Assembly (NCBI GenBank): GCA_009801015.1
Contig: VHZZ01000374.1
Location: forward strand, 66,301 to 110,036
Source of the DNA: Silene noctiflora
Lineage: Eukaryota; Streptophyta; Magnoliopsida; Caryophyllales; Caryophyllaceae
Direction of reading: 5' to 3'
DNA: 43,736 nucleotides
Shown piece after piece: positions 34,486-43,736 of the stretch; within the stretch, counting starts at the first letter, position 1, and every line of letters starts with the position of its first letter. The notes under the pieces are model-generated. The model searched no databases and had not been told where the DNA came from. It saw nothing but the letters and a program-made list of their open reading frames with translations. Position numbers and translations under genes: made by a program.

Positions 34486-35607
34486 GGAGGATTCGATTAG
34501 AGTACTTCAACTTAAAAGCTGAAATCCTACCTTTTTTGCTTTTTGCGCAAATCTGGTAAAAAAACTCTCTTATTGCTTGTTTCAATACAAATATCGCAAG
34601 AGATTTTTTTTATTTTTTTCGCAATGAAACACGTAAAGAGTATTTCTATACTATTAATTCTTATCATTTGATTAAAATACACCGTATAAAGTAATAAAAA
34701 TGGTAAGAACCAGATGAATCGAAGATAGGATTTTGCAAGAACATGGGAACTTAGTTGTTGAGTGGTAATTTGTAATATACACACCTATGATTAAGGACAA
34801 AATAAATACTAGTACTTGTCAACTACCAAGTACAATATAGATTGATGTTTTTTTCTCACAATGAGCTCGGATTTTATATCTCCGGATTTTATGCCTGTGA
34901 TATCGTACTAGTAGCTGGAGGACCTAAGAATTTTTCATATCGTAGTAGTTGCTCTATTACTATTCTGTCTTGACTCCTCGTTTAAAACGTTGCTACTCTG
35001 TATCATTTCAAAAGACAAATTTACAAAAATAGTCGGATAATCAACATAATAGATCAATGGCAAATTAAGACACTCTTATGGCATTAACTAATTTATAGAG
35101 GGCAAAAAAAGAAGAGATACGCTAAGAGCGCGCTTAGGAATAAGCTCCGGAAAGCAAGTTTTTTATGTGGAAATTTTCTGAGACGATCTGCAATTAGTTC
35201 TACAAATTTTGGATATTGAAAGATTCCGTCAATTCATCTTGAATGTAGTCGAGATTTCCAGAAAAGCTACAAGAATTTTCATTGTCTATCTGTTAGTTAC
35301 TTAGCAAAAGACGTGATCAATACGCGTAGTAAGTTCAGACGTGTTTCTATTTCCGTAAAAATGAACAAAAACTAATGCACAATCACAGCAATAAACCATA
35401 GATACTGAAGCACATTTACTTGTGAATGAACTCGAAATTGCAATTATATGGTCTTAAATCTCTTCTGCATTGTCCAAGTATGTTATTTGAAGAATGTGAG
35501 TAATCCACAACATGTGAACAAATAACAAGCATACCACACATTTAGCTGAAATTATATGAAATAGTGTGAATTGCAAAATGATATCAAAAGTAAAGCGGAA
35601 GAAAGAA

Positions 35608-36219
35608 TCACTTGCAAAGCTTCAAATTTTTGAGCAATGGAGAGACGATCGATTTGGGGTAGGGCTTGGTGGCAAGACAGGTTGGGTAATTCTCAGGCTG
35701 CTCAATCCACATTTTGTGAGTAATCCCACCCGCCTTGAGCTTCTCCGACAGCTTCACTAACTGCGTCTCTCCCTTCACTTCCAATGTCACCTGTATATTA
35801 CATATACATATTTTTAGAATTGCAATTTCAATTGAATCAACGAGTATGGAGATAAGAAAAATTAGTTTTGATGAGACCTTGTGCATAGAGTCAATATTGG
35901 GAGGCGAACAGTAGGAAAGGGTGATGGGATCATCCTTGTTCTCCCAAATCGCTGCCACAGAGGCGTGGCAGCCCTGCGTCACAACACTTCCCATTGGCCA
36001 AGTATCTATAAGGTCTCGTCTCAATACCACGTACTGCACCACAACCTCCTCCTTTGCTGTCACTGTGCCTTCACTCGCTATACCACTACTCATCCTCAAA
36101 CTATTTCCCCTTCGTAAATTAACGTAGAACAAGGGCCTAACACTTCGCACTTGAGCAACCCTCGTTCTCACACCTACTACTACTGCTGATGCACCCCTTA
36201 GCGTTACCAATGTACTCAT
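35608..36219 (-). CDS. PTRHD1: PTH2-fold protein of the PTRHD1 type (174 aa, two coding exons)
   Basis: Exons 36219-35878 and 35790-35608 join in frame. After about 60 residues rich in Arg, Ser and Val, the protein shows the PTH2-like domain: VQYVVLRRDL, then TWPMGSVVTQGCHASVAAI, a short loop, VTLEVKGETQLVKLSEKL, and IEQPENYPTCLATKPYPK. These blocks are those of animal PTRHD1, a relative of bacterial-archaeal type peptidyl-tRNA hydrolase 2, which frees tRNA from stalled peptidyl-tRNA; whether PTRHD1 proteins have that activity is uncertain. The basic N-terminus looks like a mitochondrial or plastid targeting peptide; Met43 could start a cytosolic form. A 5' UTR intron (36239-37120) is likely, and a three-codon uORF sits at 36238-36227. 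A broken copy lies at 40185-40925. Confidence 0.88.
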   Translation of the reverse strand: MSTLVTLRGASAVVVGVRTRVAQVRSVRPLFYVNLRRGNSLRMSSGIASEGTVTAKEEVVVQYVVLRRDLIDTWPMGSVVTQGCHASVAAIWENKDDPITLSYCSPPNIDSMHKVSSKLIFLISILVDSIEIAILKICICNIQVTLEVKGETQLVKLSEKLKAGGITHKMWIEQPENYPTCLATKPYPKSIVSPLLKNLKLCK

Positions 36220-36238
36220 TATTTTTTCACTTCTCCAT

Positions 36239-37120
36239 CTACAATCGAATCAAATAGACCCGCTAGGCTTTTGTTTTCATCCATTTTCATCCACATATTC
36301 TTTATCATGGATTGCCTTTCTTCTAATTCATTTTCTTCGTAGTGGCCACCCTTATCTAGCAAAGTACAAAAATAACCAAACTATAAATCTCGACAAAAAA
36401 ACCAAAAAAAAAAAAACGCATTTTTGGTTTCCGTTATCAGAACAGCATTAACACTGCACTAAGCTTTTTTTTTTTTTTTTTGAGTAAAAGCGGTATTTTA
36501 TACATTATCAGAATCCGCCATAAAATGTACTCCTTCCGATCCGGTCATTCGTTGTCCTATTCCATTTTAGGGTGTCTCAATCAATTGTAATCCTTTTTAT
36601 TTTCGGATAGTATTTGACGAGTAATTTGACCTTCACTCTCAATTTGGTCCACTTCTCATCTTATAATTGGCATCCTCCTCTTTTCTTGGTCATTGTGCCA
36701 GACAACAATTGACCGGGACGGAGGGAGTATTCGATACAATGTCAGAAATAAACTCCGGGCACATATCCACCAAAACCCTCGTACAATAATCTATTGAGTA
36801 TGCAGTTGGGTGGATAGAGTCGAGTTTGGGTCGGGTCAATTCGATTTGGCATAGCTTTACAGCAAACTAAATCAAACTTATAATAAAATCTCCAAAACGA
36901 AGCTAAAACTACAACAATAAAAATAAAATCACAGAACAAAAAATAACAAATGCACAATCAATTTATTAACAAGAATCTTCATCCAATTTGCAAGTAATCA
37001 AAGAACAATAATTGGGGTTATATCTTAATCAACAATAGTTTACGATTAAATTCTCCAAATATATAGGATGATAAAGAAATTAAAAAGGGGGAAACAATAA
37101 ATCAGAAAAGGAATACATAC
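36239..37120 (-). other. Probable 5' UTR intron of the PTRHD1-type gene
   Basis: On the minus strand a donor TTCTATTG|GTATGT at 37120 and an acceptor ATTGTAG at 36239 frame an AT-rich segment that contains a 198-bp Stowaway-type MITE. The exon would restart with ATGGAGAAGTGA, a tiny uORF. Based on splice consensus only. Confidence 0.45.
36530..36727. mobile_element. Stowaway-type MITE (198 bp)
   Basis: Inverted ends CTCCTTCCGATCCGGTCATT and the complement of AATTGACCGGGACGGAGGGAG (positions 36707-36727), with TA flanks at 36528-36529 and 36728-36729. It lies in the probable 5' UTR intron of the PTRHD1-type gene and is not seen at the matching place in the broken copy near 40600-40750. Confidence 0.85.
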
Positions 37121-37366
37121 CAATAGAAATTGAAGACGGTGAAAATAGTTGGAAGTTGGGAGGAGATGAGAGGATAAATTGATAGACTGAGAGTTTGAGA
37201 ATCAAATAAAATGCGTTAAAGCTTAAAACCCTCTCACTCTATCCCGAATCCCTTTTTGTTAGGTTTTGTTCGGGGTTTGAAAAGTAGTCTCGGCAAAAAA
37301 AATTTGATTATCCCAACTAAACATGGTAAATGGTTCACTCGAGTCACGTCGGGATAATAATTATTG

Positions 37367-38108
37367 GGATGTGCTTTTTCACATACGAATTTTACTCTTT
37401 CACATACGTCTTTTACAGTTTTATCCTTATCATTTTTTCCTTCTCACCCAATTAATTGTTTTCACTTCCCTTCCCCTTCCCTCCAGCAACCCATTCGATC
37501 TGACCTTACTCCGACCAACGCGTGCTCCGACGGACCTTGGCTTCCTCTTCCTCCGACTATCGTTGTCCGGCCTCCGCTCTCCCGCATGCTCCCCCGTACT
37601 CCGCATACCCAGCCATGCTCCTCCTGTCTGACCAAATTTTGGAGTAACAATCTGCATGACGATGACTCGCATATTAGATGTACATGATAGAATTGGTTGG
37701 AAATNAACACATTGCCTAGAAATTGATTCTAACNCACCGCATACCCTTCATCACCATATGTCCATATTAATACAATACTTTGAATCCAAACNTTGATTCT
37801 AACNGATTTCAAATTGTCCAGAAATGATTCTAATGCATGGGCTGGTTTGATTCTAACAAATTAATAATTTCACTAATTGATAAACCCTAATAATTAAAAC
37901 ATATTAATAATTGATAAACAAAACCAAATTACTCTTCTAATTGGAAAATTATGATTCATTGTTCAAATTTTTAGAGCAATTAGATTCGATTTTAGGGAAA
38001 TTNGTACAAAGTTAATTTGTTTAGGTTTATGAAAAGGAGTATGATATGGAAAGATAATGAAAAAATGTATGTAAAAGAGTAAAATCCGTATGTGAAAAAG
38101 TAATTCCG
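37367..38108. mobile_element. Mutator-like non-autonomous element (742 bp)
   Basis: The left end GGATGTGCTTTTTCACATACG, then TTTTACTCTTTCACATACG, pairs with the complement of the right end (about 38060-38108: GTATGTAAAAGAGTAAAATCCG followed by TATGTGAAAAAG). Flanks TAATTATTG (37358-37366) and TAATTATTT (38109-38117) form a 9-bp target duplication with one mismatch, as expected for Mutator-like elements. A GC-rich block at 37490-37620 is bounded by AT-rich sequence. Short open frames in it show no transposase. Five 'n' bases fall inside, so the assembly is weak here. Confidence 0.72.
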
Positions 38109-38117
38109 TAATTATTT

Positions 38118-40184
38118 GGTCATTTTCGGTCTGGTACTTTTGGGTCATTTGGTTATTTTGGGTCAGGATTTTGTATAAAATGAGTCATTTTGGATCTATT
38201 GGGTGAATCTCGATTAATTCAAGTTGGTTTAATTCATGTCGGGTCATTTTAGTTGTGGTCATTATCGAGTCCGGCCGGGTAAGATCAGGACTTCGGGTCT
38301 ATCATTTCACACTTTTATGGCTACTTTCGGGTCTCGGATCGGGTCAGTTTTGTCAGGTTTAATTTGAACCTGCGATCAGTCTAACCTCAATCTGACTTTT
38401 TGGTTATTTAAATCGAATTATCAAAACATTTGAATATCCAATCTTGAAAATATATTTTTCTCTTGTTTATTTCCTCCATTCAACTCAACTCTAGCCCTTT
38501 ACTTTTTCACGTTTGTCAACGCGTGTTTTACGCGCTAAATATTGTTACCTACGTATTTGCAAAAATTATAAAAGTTAGATATTTTTAATCTACTCGTAAA
38601 GACGAATCAAACAAGATCTCACATGAATATATTTTCACGTATGTATTGAGAAAAAATTGAAATTGAATGGTTATTTGTGAATAGTATACAAAAATGAAAT
38701 TGGTAGAGTAGAGTTGAAGGGATGATGTACATATTTTTCCTTAGTTTATTACCATTTTTTTATTTCGTATTTTTTTAAACTTTAATCACTATTTTAAGTA
38801 TAATTTTTTATTTTTTATTTGACACTTCTATTTTGTACAACTTTAAAAAGGGTTGAAATGTAGGAACATGTAAGTGATAATTAATTTTATGTCGAGATTA
38901 TTAGAGTAAGAAAACAACGAAAATCATCATGCAAGATGATGAATACGATATTGTTTTAAACTTTACTATTCAACTAAATTCCAAAATATGGATATCCGCG
39001 TTCGATTCAACTATTTTTGAAAATCTGAAATATTTGGAGCTGATATGGATAAATAAATTCAGATACGTCTAATATGAATATTCAATCCAAACTCGTACTA
39101 TGATCAGGTATCCGATCGTGCTCTGCTCCCAAAGGGAGGAGTAGATCCAATCATTGAGTAAAAACAATTTGATTGTCACAAGTTTAACAAATAAACAAGT
39201 AGTTGGACATGGACAATTCGAGTTAAACCCAAGATTTACTAGGTTCATGTGTGCAGTAGAGTCCTTTAGATGGGAGTGAGATCATTCTACAATTATTTGT
39301 AGACCTTTAGATGGGCCGGAACGGTCTAGATTCTTTCCATTACTTGTGCATTACTTATCAATAGACCGGATTACTTCCGGAGACAAAATAAAGGGCCCAG
39401 TGTAGTTTTGAACCCTTCAATCTCCACCTCAATTTTTATACAATCTTGATAAATCTAAACCAATAATTTTTTCTTCAAATCAAATCCTACCCATTAATAC
39501 GTAATGGAGAGGAGGTAATGGAGAGAATCCATATGCTGGAAGAGTAAGTCTTACTTAAGACGGGTCGGATATTCAAACGGTAAAGACCTCTAACAATATG
39601 AGTAGAGGGGACAAGGTGGGCCACCCCCATGTGCTCACCCCACTTGCCCTTGATGGGTCATTTGTGAGAGGAAATGGTATCCGTNTGAAGATTTCAGACG
39701 GATATGACGGTCTGAAATAAGAATTGGTGATGCTGGAAATGCACCCCCATTTCTATCAACAAAATGGAGAGGATCGATTCCCAACTTCCCTTAATAAGGA
39801 GCAAAGAAGAGATGAATATGTCGTATACTCGTATGCATAGATGCATAGTATCATCTCGACAAGCGACCTATAATCTGCAAATAAATCAGATATATGTGCC
39901 AACTATTTCTGTGAAACCAAAACAACAAAAACAAATGTACATTCTCAACCATAGAAAAAATCAATTCTAAAACTTCATTTCCAAATGCAACTCTATATTC
40001 TTAAATCTTCAACATCGTACACGCATGTATTTGGAAAATGAGAGCATATAATCTACAGAAAGTGTAACAAACATATCATGAATTGATCTCTTGGAAGAGA
40101 ATTCAAACAACTAGTCAACTAATGAGTGACGACAATTCAGCTCAAAATTCAGACATGGTGTGAAGAAGTACCAAAGGCATAGCT
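38118..40184. other. Intergenic region with repeat fragments
   Basis: From 38120 to 38400 the words GGGTCATTTT and CGGGTC recur, giving a low-complexity look. From 38400 to 39540 the sequence is AT-rich with nothing recognised. A MITE lies at 39542-39729. From 39740 to 40180 there is no recognisable gene; the last part aligns loosely with the 3' UTR of the PTRHD1-type gene. Confidence 0.55.
39542..39729. mobile_element. MITE with perfect 9-bp target duplication (188 bp)
   Basis: ATGCTGGAA at 39533-39541 is repeated exactly at 39730-39738. Ends GAGTAAGTCTTACTTAAGAC and GGTCTGAAATAAGAATTGGTG are imperfect inverted repeats and match the ends of the element at 28017-28131. Mutator-like target-site length. 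Contains one 'n' near 39685. Confidence 0.85.
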
Positions 40185-40925
40185 AGAGAGGAATCAATTG
40201 CAAGGCTTCAAATATTTCAAAAATGAAGGGCCAAGGGATTTGGAGCACGACTTTGTGACAAGACGAGACGAGACAAGTAGGGAAATTCTCAGGCTGCTCA
40301 ATCCTCATTTTGGGAGTAGTTTCGTCAGCCTCATTACTATTGTTGATTTACTCCTTAGCCTTCCCAATGTAATCATTCTTTTCACTTCTCCATCTACAAT
40401 TGAAACGAATTGTCCCACTACGCTTTCCTTTTCATCCATTTTCTTCCACAAGAAGTTCATCTTGGGTCGCAATTCACCTAAATAATTTCTTCATTTTGTC
40501 CCTCTATCTATCATATTACAAAATTAACCAACCTGTAAAAATCATCTAACAGACGGAAAACGTGCAATTTAATCATGGCTATTAAAAACCGCAATGACAA
40601 TGCACTTAACTACTAGAGTCAGTTCAAATTCAGATCATCACAACATAGAGTGGATTCGATAAATATAAGTTTCAGGACAGATCAGGTTGACTCTGGCCAC
40701 AATGAGATGTATGGTTGCTCTCCTTTTTAGACCAGAGACCAGCTATGAGATGTTTATGTATTATGTGGTCTGACGTTAGTGTAGCTTTACTGCAAAGACG
40801 AATTAAACTTATAAACTCTCCAACTGAAATTCTATTTCCCGACTTCTCTCAATTAGTTAGTTTCAAAATAACAAAAAGTTAGCTAGTCATTATTATTAGA
40901 AGTAAGAACAGAACGCAAAGTTAAT
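40185..40925 (-). pseudogene. Truncated duplicate of the PTRHD1-type gene
   Basis: Blocks line up in order with the intact gene at 35600-36890: 40195-40320 with the last coding exon (both share ATTCTCAGGCTGCTCAATCC, 40285-40304), 40345-40500 with the start-codon region and leader (both share TTTTCACTTCTCCATCTACAA), 40575-40605 and 40750-40800 with the 5' UTR intron (GCTTTAC.GCAAA...AAACTTATAA). About 450 bp, covering the rest of exon 2, the intron and most of exon 1, is missing, so no PTH2 domain can be made. Retention of intron sequence shows a DNA-level duplication, not a retrocopy. It sits just downstream of the PPR gene, in the same orientation as its source. Confidence 0.8.
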
Positions 40926-41011
40926 CTTACCTCAGATTACAAATTCCAGTGTGTAAAGAAGGCAGTGCTTTGAGTCGTATCTATTTCCTTACAGTAGTAA
41001 TATTCAGTTTT

Positions 41012-42496
41012 TCAAATGCTTAAAGGCTCCTTCACCAAGAGACTCATTTTTTCCTGAAGAAATTTAAGAACATCATGTCTCTCTTCTTTTAAAAGCAACT
41101 GCCTCAACTTCCGAAAAGTCAAGATTGGCGGTTGGATCCCTTTTTCTATCATCTCTTCCATATATACACATGCATCACTCACCCGATCCAACTTGCACAG
41201 CCCATTTATAAGAACCGAATAAGTATGCATGCTTGGAACAAACTTTTTTGATTTCATGTACTTCCACACCTTCAAAGCCTTATCCGGGTCATCTCTATCG
41301 AAGAACATTTTTACCATTATTGTATACATGTCGGCATCGGGATCACACACTCTAATCATCCTTCTGAAAACCCGGAAAGCCTCGTCTGTTTCCCCTTGCG
41401 CAATCAAGCTCTTCAATATTATATTGCAGGTCCTTGCATTAGGTGTGACCCCTTTATCATCCATTTCTTTCAAAACCCTAAACACATTTTTAAATTTATT
41501 TAATTTACAAAATGCACCAATAAGAGCATTGTATACAACGACATCAGCCTCCACACCATCTTTGGCCATGTCCAAAAATGTGTCTATTGCATCCTCGATT
41601 CGGTGCTCTACACCATAAGTATGAACCAAAATACTATAAATAAACGATGTCGGCCTACAACCCTCAGCCTCCATGCTTCTTACAACTCCTACAGCTTCAT
41701 CAACTCTACCAGCTTTACACAGGATGTCAACCATTATACCATAAGTCACGATATCAGGATTGCAGCCCACATGAACCATTTGTCGAAAAATCTCTCTTGC
41801 CCTGGGCAGATTTGGATCTCTTCCCCAACCCTCGAGTAATATGCTATAGGTTTTGGAGTCAGGCGCAAATCTATCTTTCATCTTATCAAAGAGTTCTTGG
41901 GCTTTCCTGACATTCTTGGATTTGCATAGAGCACTTAGAAGCGCATTAAAAGCAGTTAGATCTGGATAAATACCATATTTTTCCATAACATTGAATGTAT
42001 AGAGTGCTTCATCCACTTTCTGCATCCTGGTATACCTCTGTATTATAGTGCAGAATATCTCAACACTAAGTATCCTCTTGCTCCTCATATTGTTTACGAG
42101 ATTCCACATGAGTTCGAACTGCCTTACTTTCGCCAAAGACTCAATCATAGTATGATATGCTTGTACACTATGCTCGTACTTATGTTGCTTACCAGCCCAC
42201 TCAAAGAAACAATATGATACCATGCCTGCATTCTGAAATCTCTTCAAAACCTTCTCCACTATATCAGGTGTAACTCTGACTCCACTGTGATCAAGCTTAA
42301 CATCCAAACCAACCTTGGGACAGCTCATCATTATTCTACATATCTGCTTATATGCCATATCAGCTAAATCTTGCACGTCTACATGCGAAGAATACGGTCT
42401 AGTAACAAAGGCACACGCTGAAGATACTTTCTTAAACTGAAACTGAGCTCTAGCCATCTCTTTTATCCACATTAGTCTATAAGTTTTCAAGAGCAT
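41012..42496 (-). CDS. P-class pentatricopeptide repeat protein, At1g77360 type (494 aa, intronless)
   Basis: One uninterrupted frame encodes about ten 35-residue PPR motifs of the P class, with typical units such as YHTMIESLAKVRQFELMWNLV, FNALLSALCKSKNVRKAQELFDKM, YSILLEGWGRDPNLPRAREIF, YGIMVDILCKAGRVDEAVGVV and YSVLINGLCKLDRVSDACVY. There is no E, DYW or SMR domain. The Arg/Lys-rich, acid-poor N-terminus (first 35 residues) fits mitochondrial import. P-class PPR proteins bind organelle RNAs and act in stability, splicing or end formation; the RNA target cannot be read here. The C-terminal stretch LRQLLLKEERHDVLKFLQEKM is distinctive of this orthologue group. Start is at the first ATG after a probable 5' UTR acceptor at 42501; Met9 and Met14 are alternatives. 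Confidence 0.92.
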   Translation of the reverse strand: MLLKTYRLMWIKEMARAQFQFKKVSSACAFVTRPYSSHVDVQDLADMAYKQICRIMMSCPKVGLDVKLDHSGVRVTPDIVEKVLKRFQNAGMVSYCFFEWAGKQHKYEHSVQAYHTMIESLAKVRQFELMWNLVNNMRSKRILSVEIFCTIIQRYTRMQKVDEALYTFNVMEKYGIYPDLTAFNALLSALCKSKNVRKAQELFDKMKDRFAPDSKTYSILLEGWGRDPNLPRAREIFRQMVHVGCNPDIVTYGIMVDILCKAGRVDEAVGVVRSMEAEGCRPTSFIYSILVHTYGVEHRIEDAIDTFLDMAKDGVEADVVVYNALIGAFCKLNKFKNVFRVLKEMDDKGVTPNARTCNIILKSLIAQGETDEAFRVFRRMIRVCDPDADMYTIMVKMFFDRDDPDKALKVWKYMKSKKFVPSMHTYSVLINGLCKLDRVSDACVYMEEMIEKGIQPPILTFRKLRQLLLKEERHDVLKFLQEKMSLLVKEPLSI

Positions 42497-42500
42497 TCAC

Positions 42501-43295
42501 CTGAAATTTTCAAAATTTGAAACCATTTGCATCAAGCTACCTTGGTCGGTTCATTGTGAGTAAATAGCCGTGAACCCTCATACTTCGCAAATTGATGACA
42601 CTGACAGCAAGAATGGATATCACTATTGTAAAATGCCGATTTAAGCATCACGAAGATCATATAAACAAAGCAACAACATTGTATCTTCTTTATTAAAGCA
42701 ACAACCACAGAGTTGAGGTGTCGCTCTGTGGTTGAAAGTCAACAATTCAAAGGTTTTTTGCACTTGCNAGATTTCAGGAAGCACGTTCATACTATCAATT
42801 TAATTAGATCACTTCAATGTTTATCACTCAAAATTGTTCAATTATAATACAACATNAAATCAGCTTGAANTATTAATGCAATTACAATAAAAACAATTCA
42901 AATTACNAAAAAATTGTNATTATAAAACAATTATACTTGATATTTACATATTATCAGAATTACTCGGAATTTAATTTAGAGAATTGCCAAAATAATAATT
43001 AACACATGATTACAAATTAAAAATGTTTGTATACTATATAATTTAACAAATTAGAATCATGTGACTATTAAAATAATTTGATTAAACCGACTCATCAATT
43101 TAGCAGAAATAACCAAGAATAATATAATCCAATCTCCAAAAATACACTATAATGTTAACAAAAAATGCAGAAAATCCAGAAATCAATGGAAGAGGAACAT
43201 AAAAAATGAAAACAAAAATACATAACAAATGCAAGGAGTTCATATCAATTCGTTGAGCATACATGCAAATGTAAAAAAAAAAAAAAAAAACATAC
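42501..43295 (-). other. Probable 5' UTR intron of the PPR gene
   Basis: On the minus strand a donor TTTTCGTTG|GTATG lies at 43295 and an acceptor AATTTCAG ends at 42501, four bases before the PPR ATG. The leader exon would lie in about 43296-43400. The intron is AT-rich and includes an 11-bp perfect inverted repeat at 42702-42734, four to five 'n' bases, and an 18-A run near 43273-43290. Confidence 0.5.
42702..42734. repeat. Perfect 11-bp inverted repeat (hairpin)
   Basis: CAACCACAGAG (42702-42712) and CTCTGTGGTTG (42724-42734) flank an 11-base loop in the probable 5' UTR intron of the PPR gene. Confidence 0.8.
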
Positions 43296-43400
43296 CAACG
43301 AAAATCTTGCTTCTTCAATTGGTGACAAAGATTGAAGATTTAGGGAGAGGGATTTGAGAGCATGAATCAATGGAGTTTGAGAAAGAATCAAATTGATTGA

Positions 43401-43736
43401 GTAATTGTCTGTGAATATCTATGTGTAATAAAAGGCAGTATAGGGTTTGCAATTAGGTAGCAAAATTGCTATATTCCGCATTGTCATCCAAACCCGATCA
43501 CCTTACTTATTAGATCACAAATTTATAATCTATATCTATATCCAAAATTTTAAAATCCATATCTCTTTCATTATATTTTGGATTATTTGATAACAATACT
43601 CTGAACTAGTGCTATACTGCTTAAAATACTCTACAGTATGTTTTAACTACCAATATTATCAACTNTTAGACATTTTCGCCCATATTACTATAGGCTGACT
43701 GGTGACCTGATAAGCAGGTCACCTCTAATTTAAAAC
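43401..43736. other. Upstream region of the PPR gene
   Basis: AT-rich sequence with the presumed promoter of the PPR gene. No second gene is seen. A perfect hairpin GGTGACCTG-ATAAG-CAGGTCACC lies at 43701-43723, close to the end of the window. Confidence 0.5.

Larger units (their letters stand above)
33570..35607. other. Upstream region of the GTGVFLPR-family gene, and spacer
   Basis: The 5' leader and promoter of the minus-strand gene lie in about 33570-33800. A 41-bp perfect tandem duplication is at 34080-34161. A tRNA-like remnant is at about 34411-34485. The remainder to 35560 is AT-rich with nothing recognised, except the 3' UTR of the next minus-strand gene. Confidence 0.6.

Noticed and set aside
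41229..41910. Plus-strand open frames of 129, 78 and 87 aa
   Set aside because: They are antisense to the PPR coding sequence.

Overview
This window is nuclear DNA of a flowering plant (a eudicot). Six spliced or intron-rich protein genes with GT-AG introns lie between AT-rich spacers full of small transposons. Their products match well-known land-plant families. The style of the repeats suggests Caryophyllales, perhaps a Caryophyllaceae/Silene-like genome: Stowaway-type 'CTCCCTCCGTCCC' ends, 'TTAAGACGG' MITEs and an LTR carrying several ACTCGATCGAGT palindromes. That placement is inference only. Scattered single 'n' bases point to a draft assembly.

Layout. 1-4080 is a nested transposon cluster: one end of a CACTA element (1-225), a degraded gypsy-type LTR (226-1684) split by a complete 631-bp TRIM retrotransposon (368-998), old gypsy leader/gag sequence, and a 1314-bp solo LTR (2414-3727) with a perfect 5-bp target duplication. 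4081-5820 is AT-rich and includes the promoter of gene 1. 5956-8703 (+) encodes a 379-aa glycerophosphodiester phosphodiesterase of the GDPD1-3 type. 10946-20435 (+) encodes a 615-aa BAR-domain protein of the At2g33490 type in ten exons; its first intron is filled by a degenerate tandem repeat. 24423-30613 (+) encodes a 1284-aa AGCVIII protein kinase of the KIPK type with two families of in-frame amino-acid repeats. 31814-33569 (-) encodes a 253-aa plant-specific protein of unknown function. 35608-36219 (-) encodes a 174-aa PTH2-fold protein of the PTRHD1 type. A broken copy of that gene lies at about 40185-40925 (-). 41012-42496 (-) encodes a 494-aa mitochondrial-type PPR protein close to At1g77360.

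The genes do not form an operon-like or obviously co-functional set; this is ordinary plant gene order. The most informative signals beyond the genes are: (i) phosphate-starvation (P1BS) motifs upstream of the GDPD gene, two of them in a duplicated ~128-bp promoter block; (ii) the nested TE stack with intact target duplications; (iii) four 12-bp perfect palindromes about 20 bp apart inside the solo LTR; (iv) the DNA-level partial duplication and decay of the PTRHD1-type gene; (v) in-frame coding minisatellites in the kinase; and (vi) two members of one small MITE family, each with a recognisable 9-bp target duplication. I found no new defence, biosynthetic or regulatory system that the sequence alone would support.
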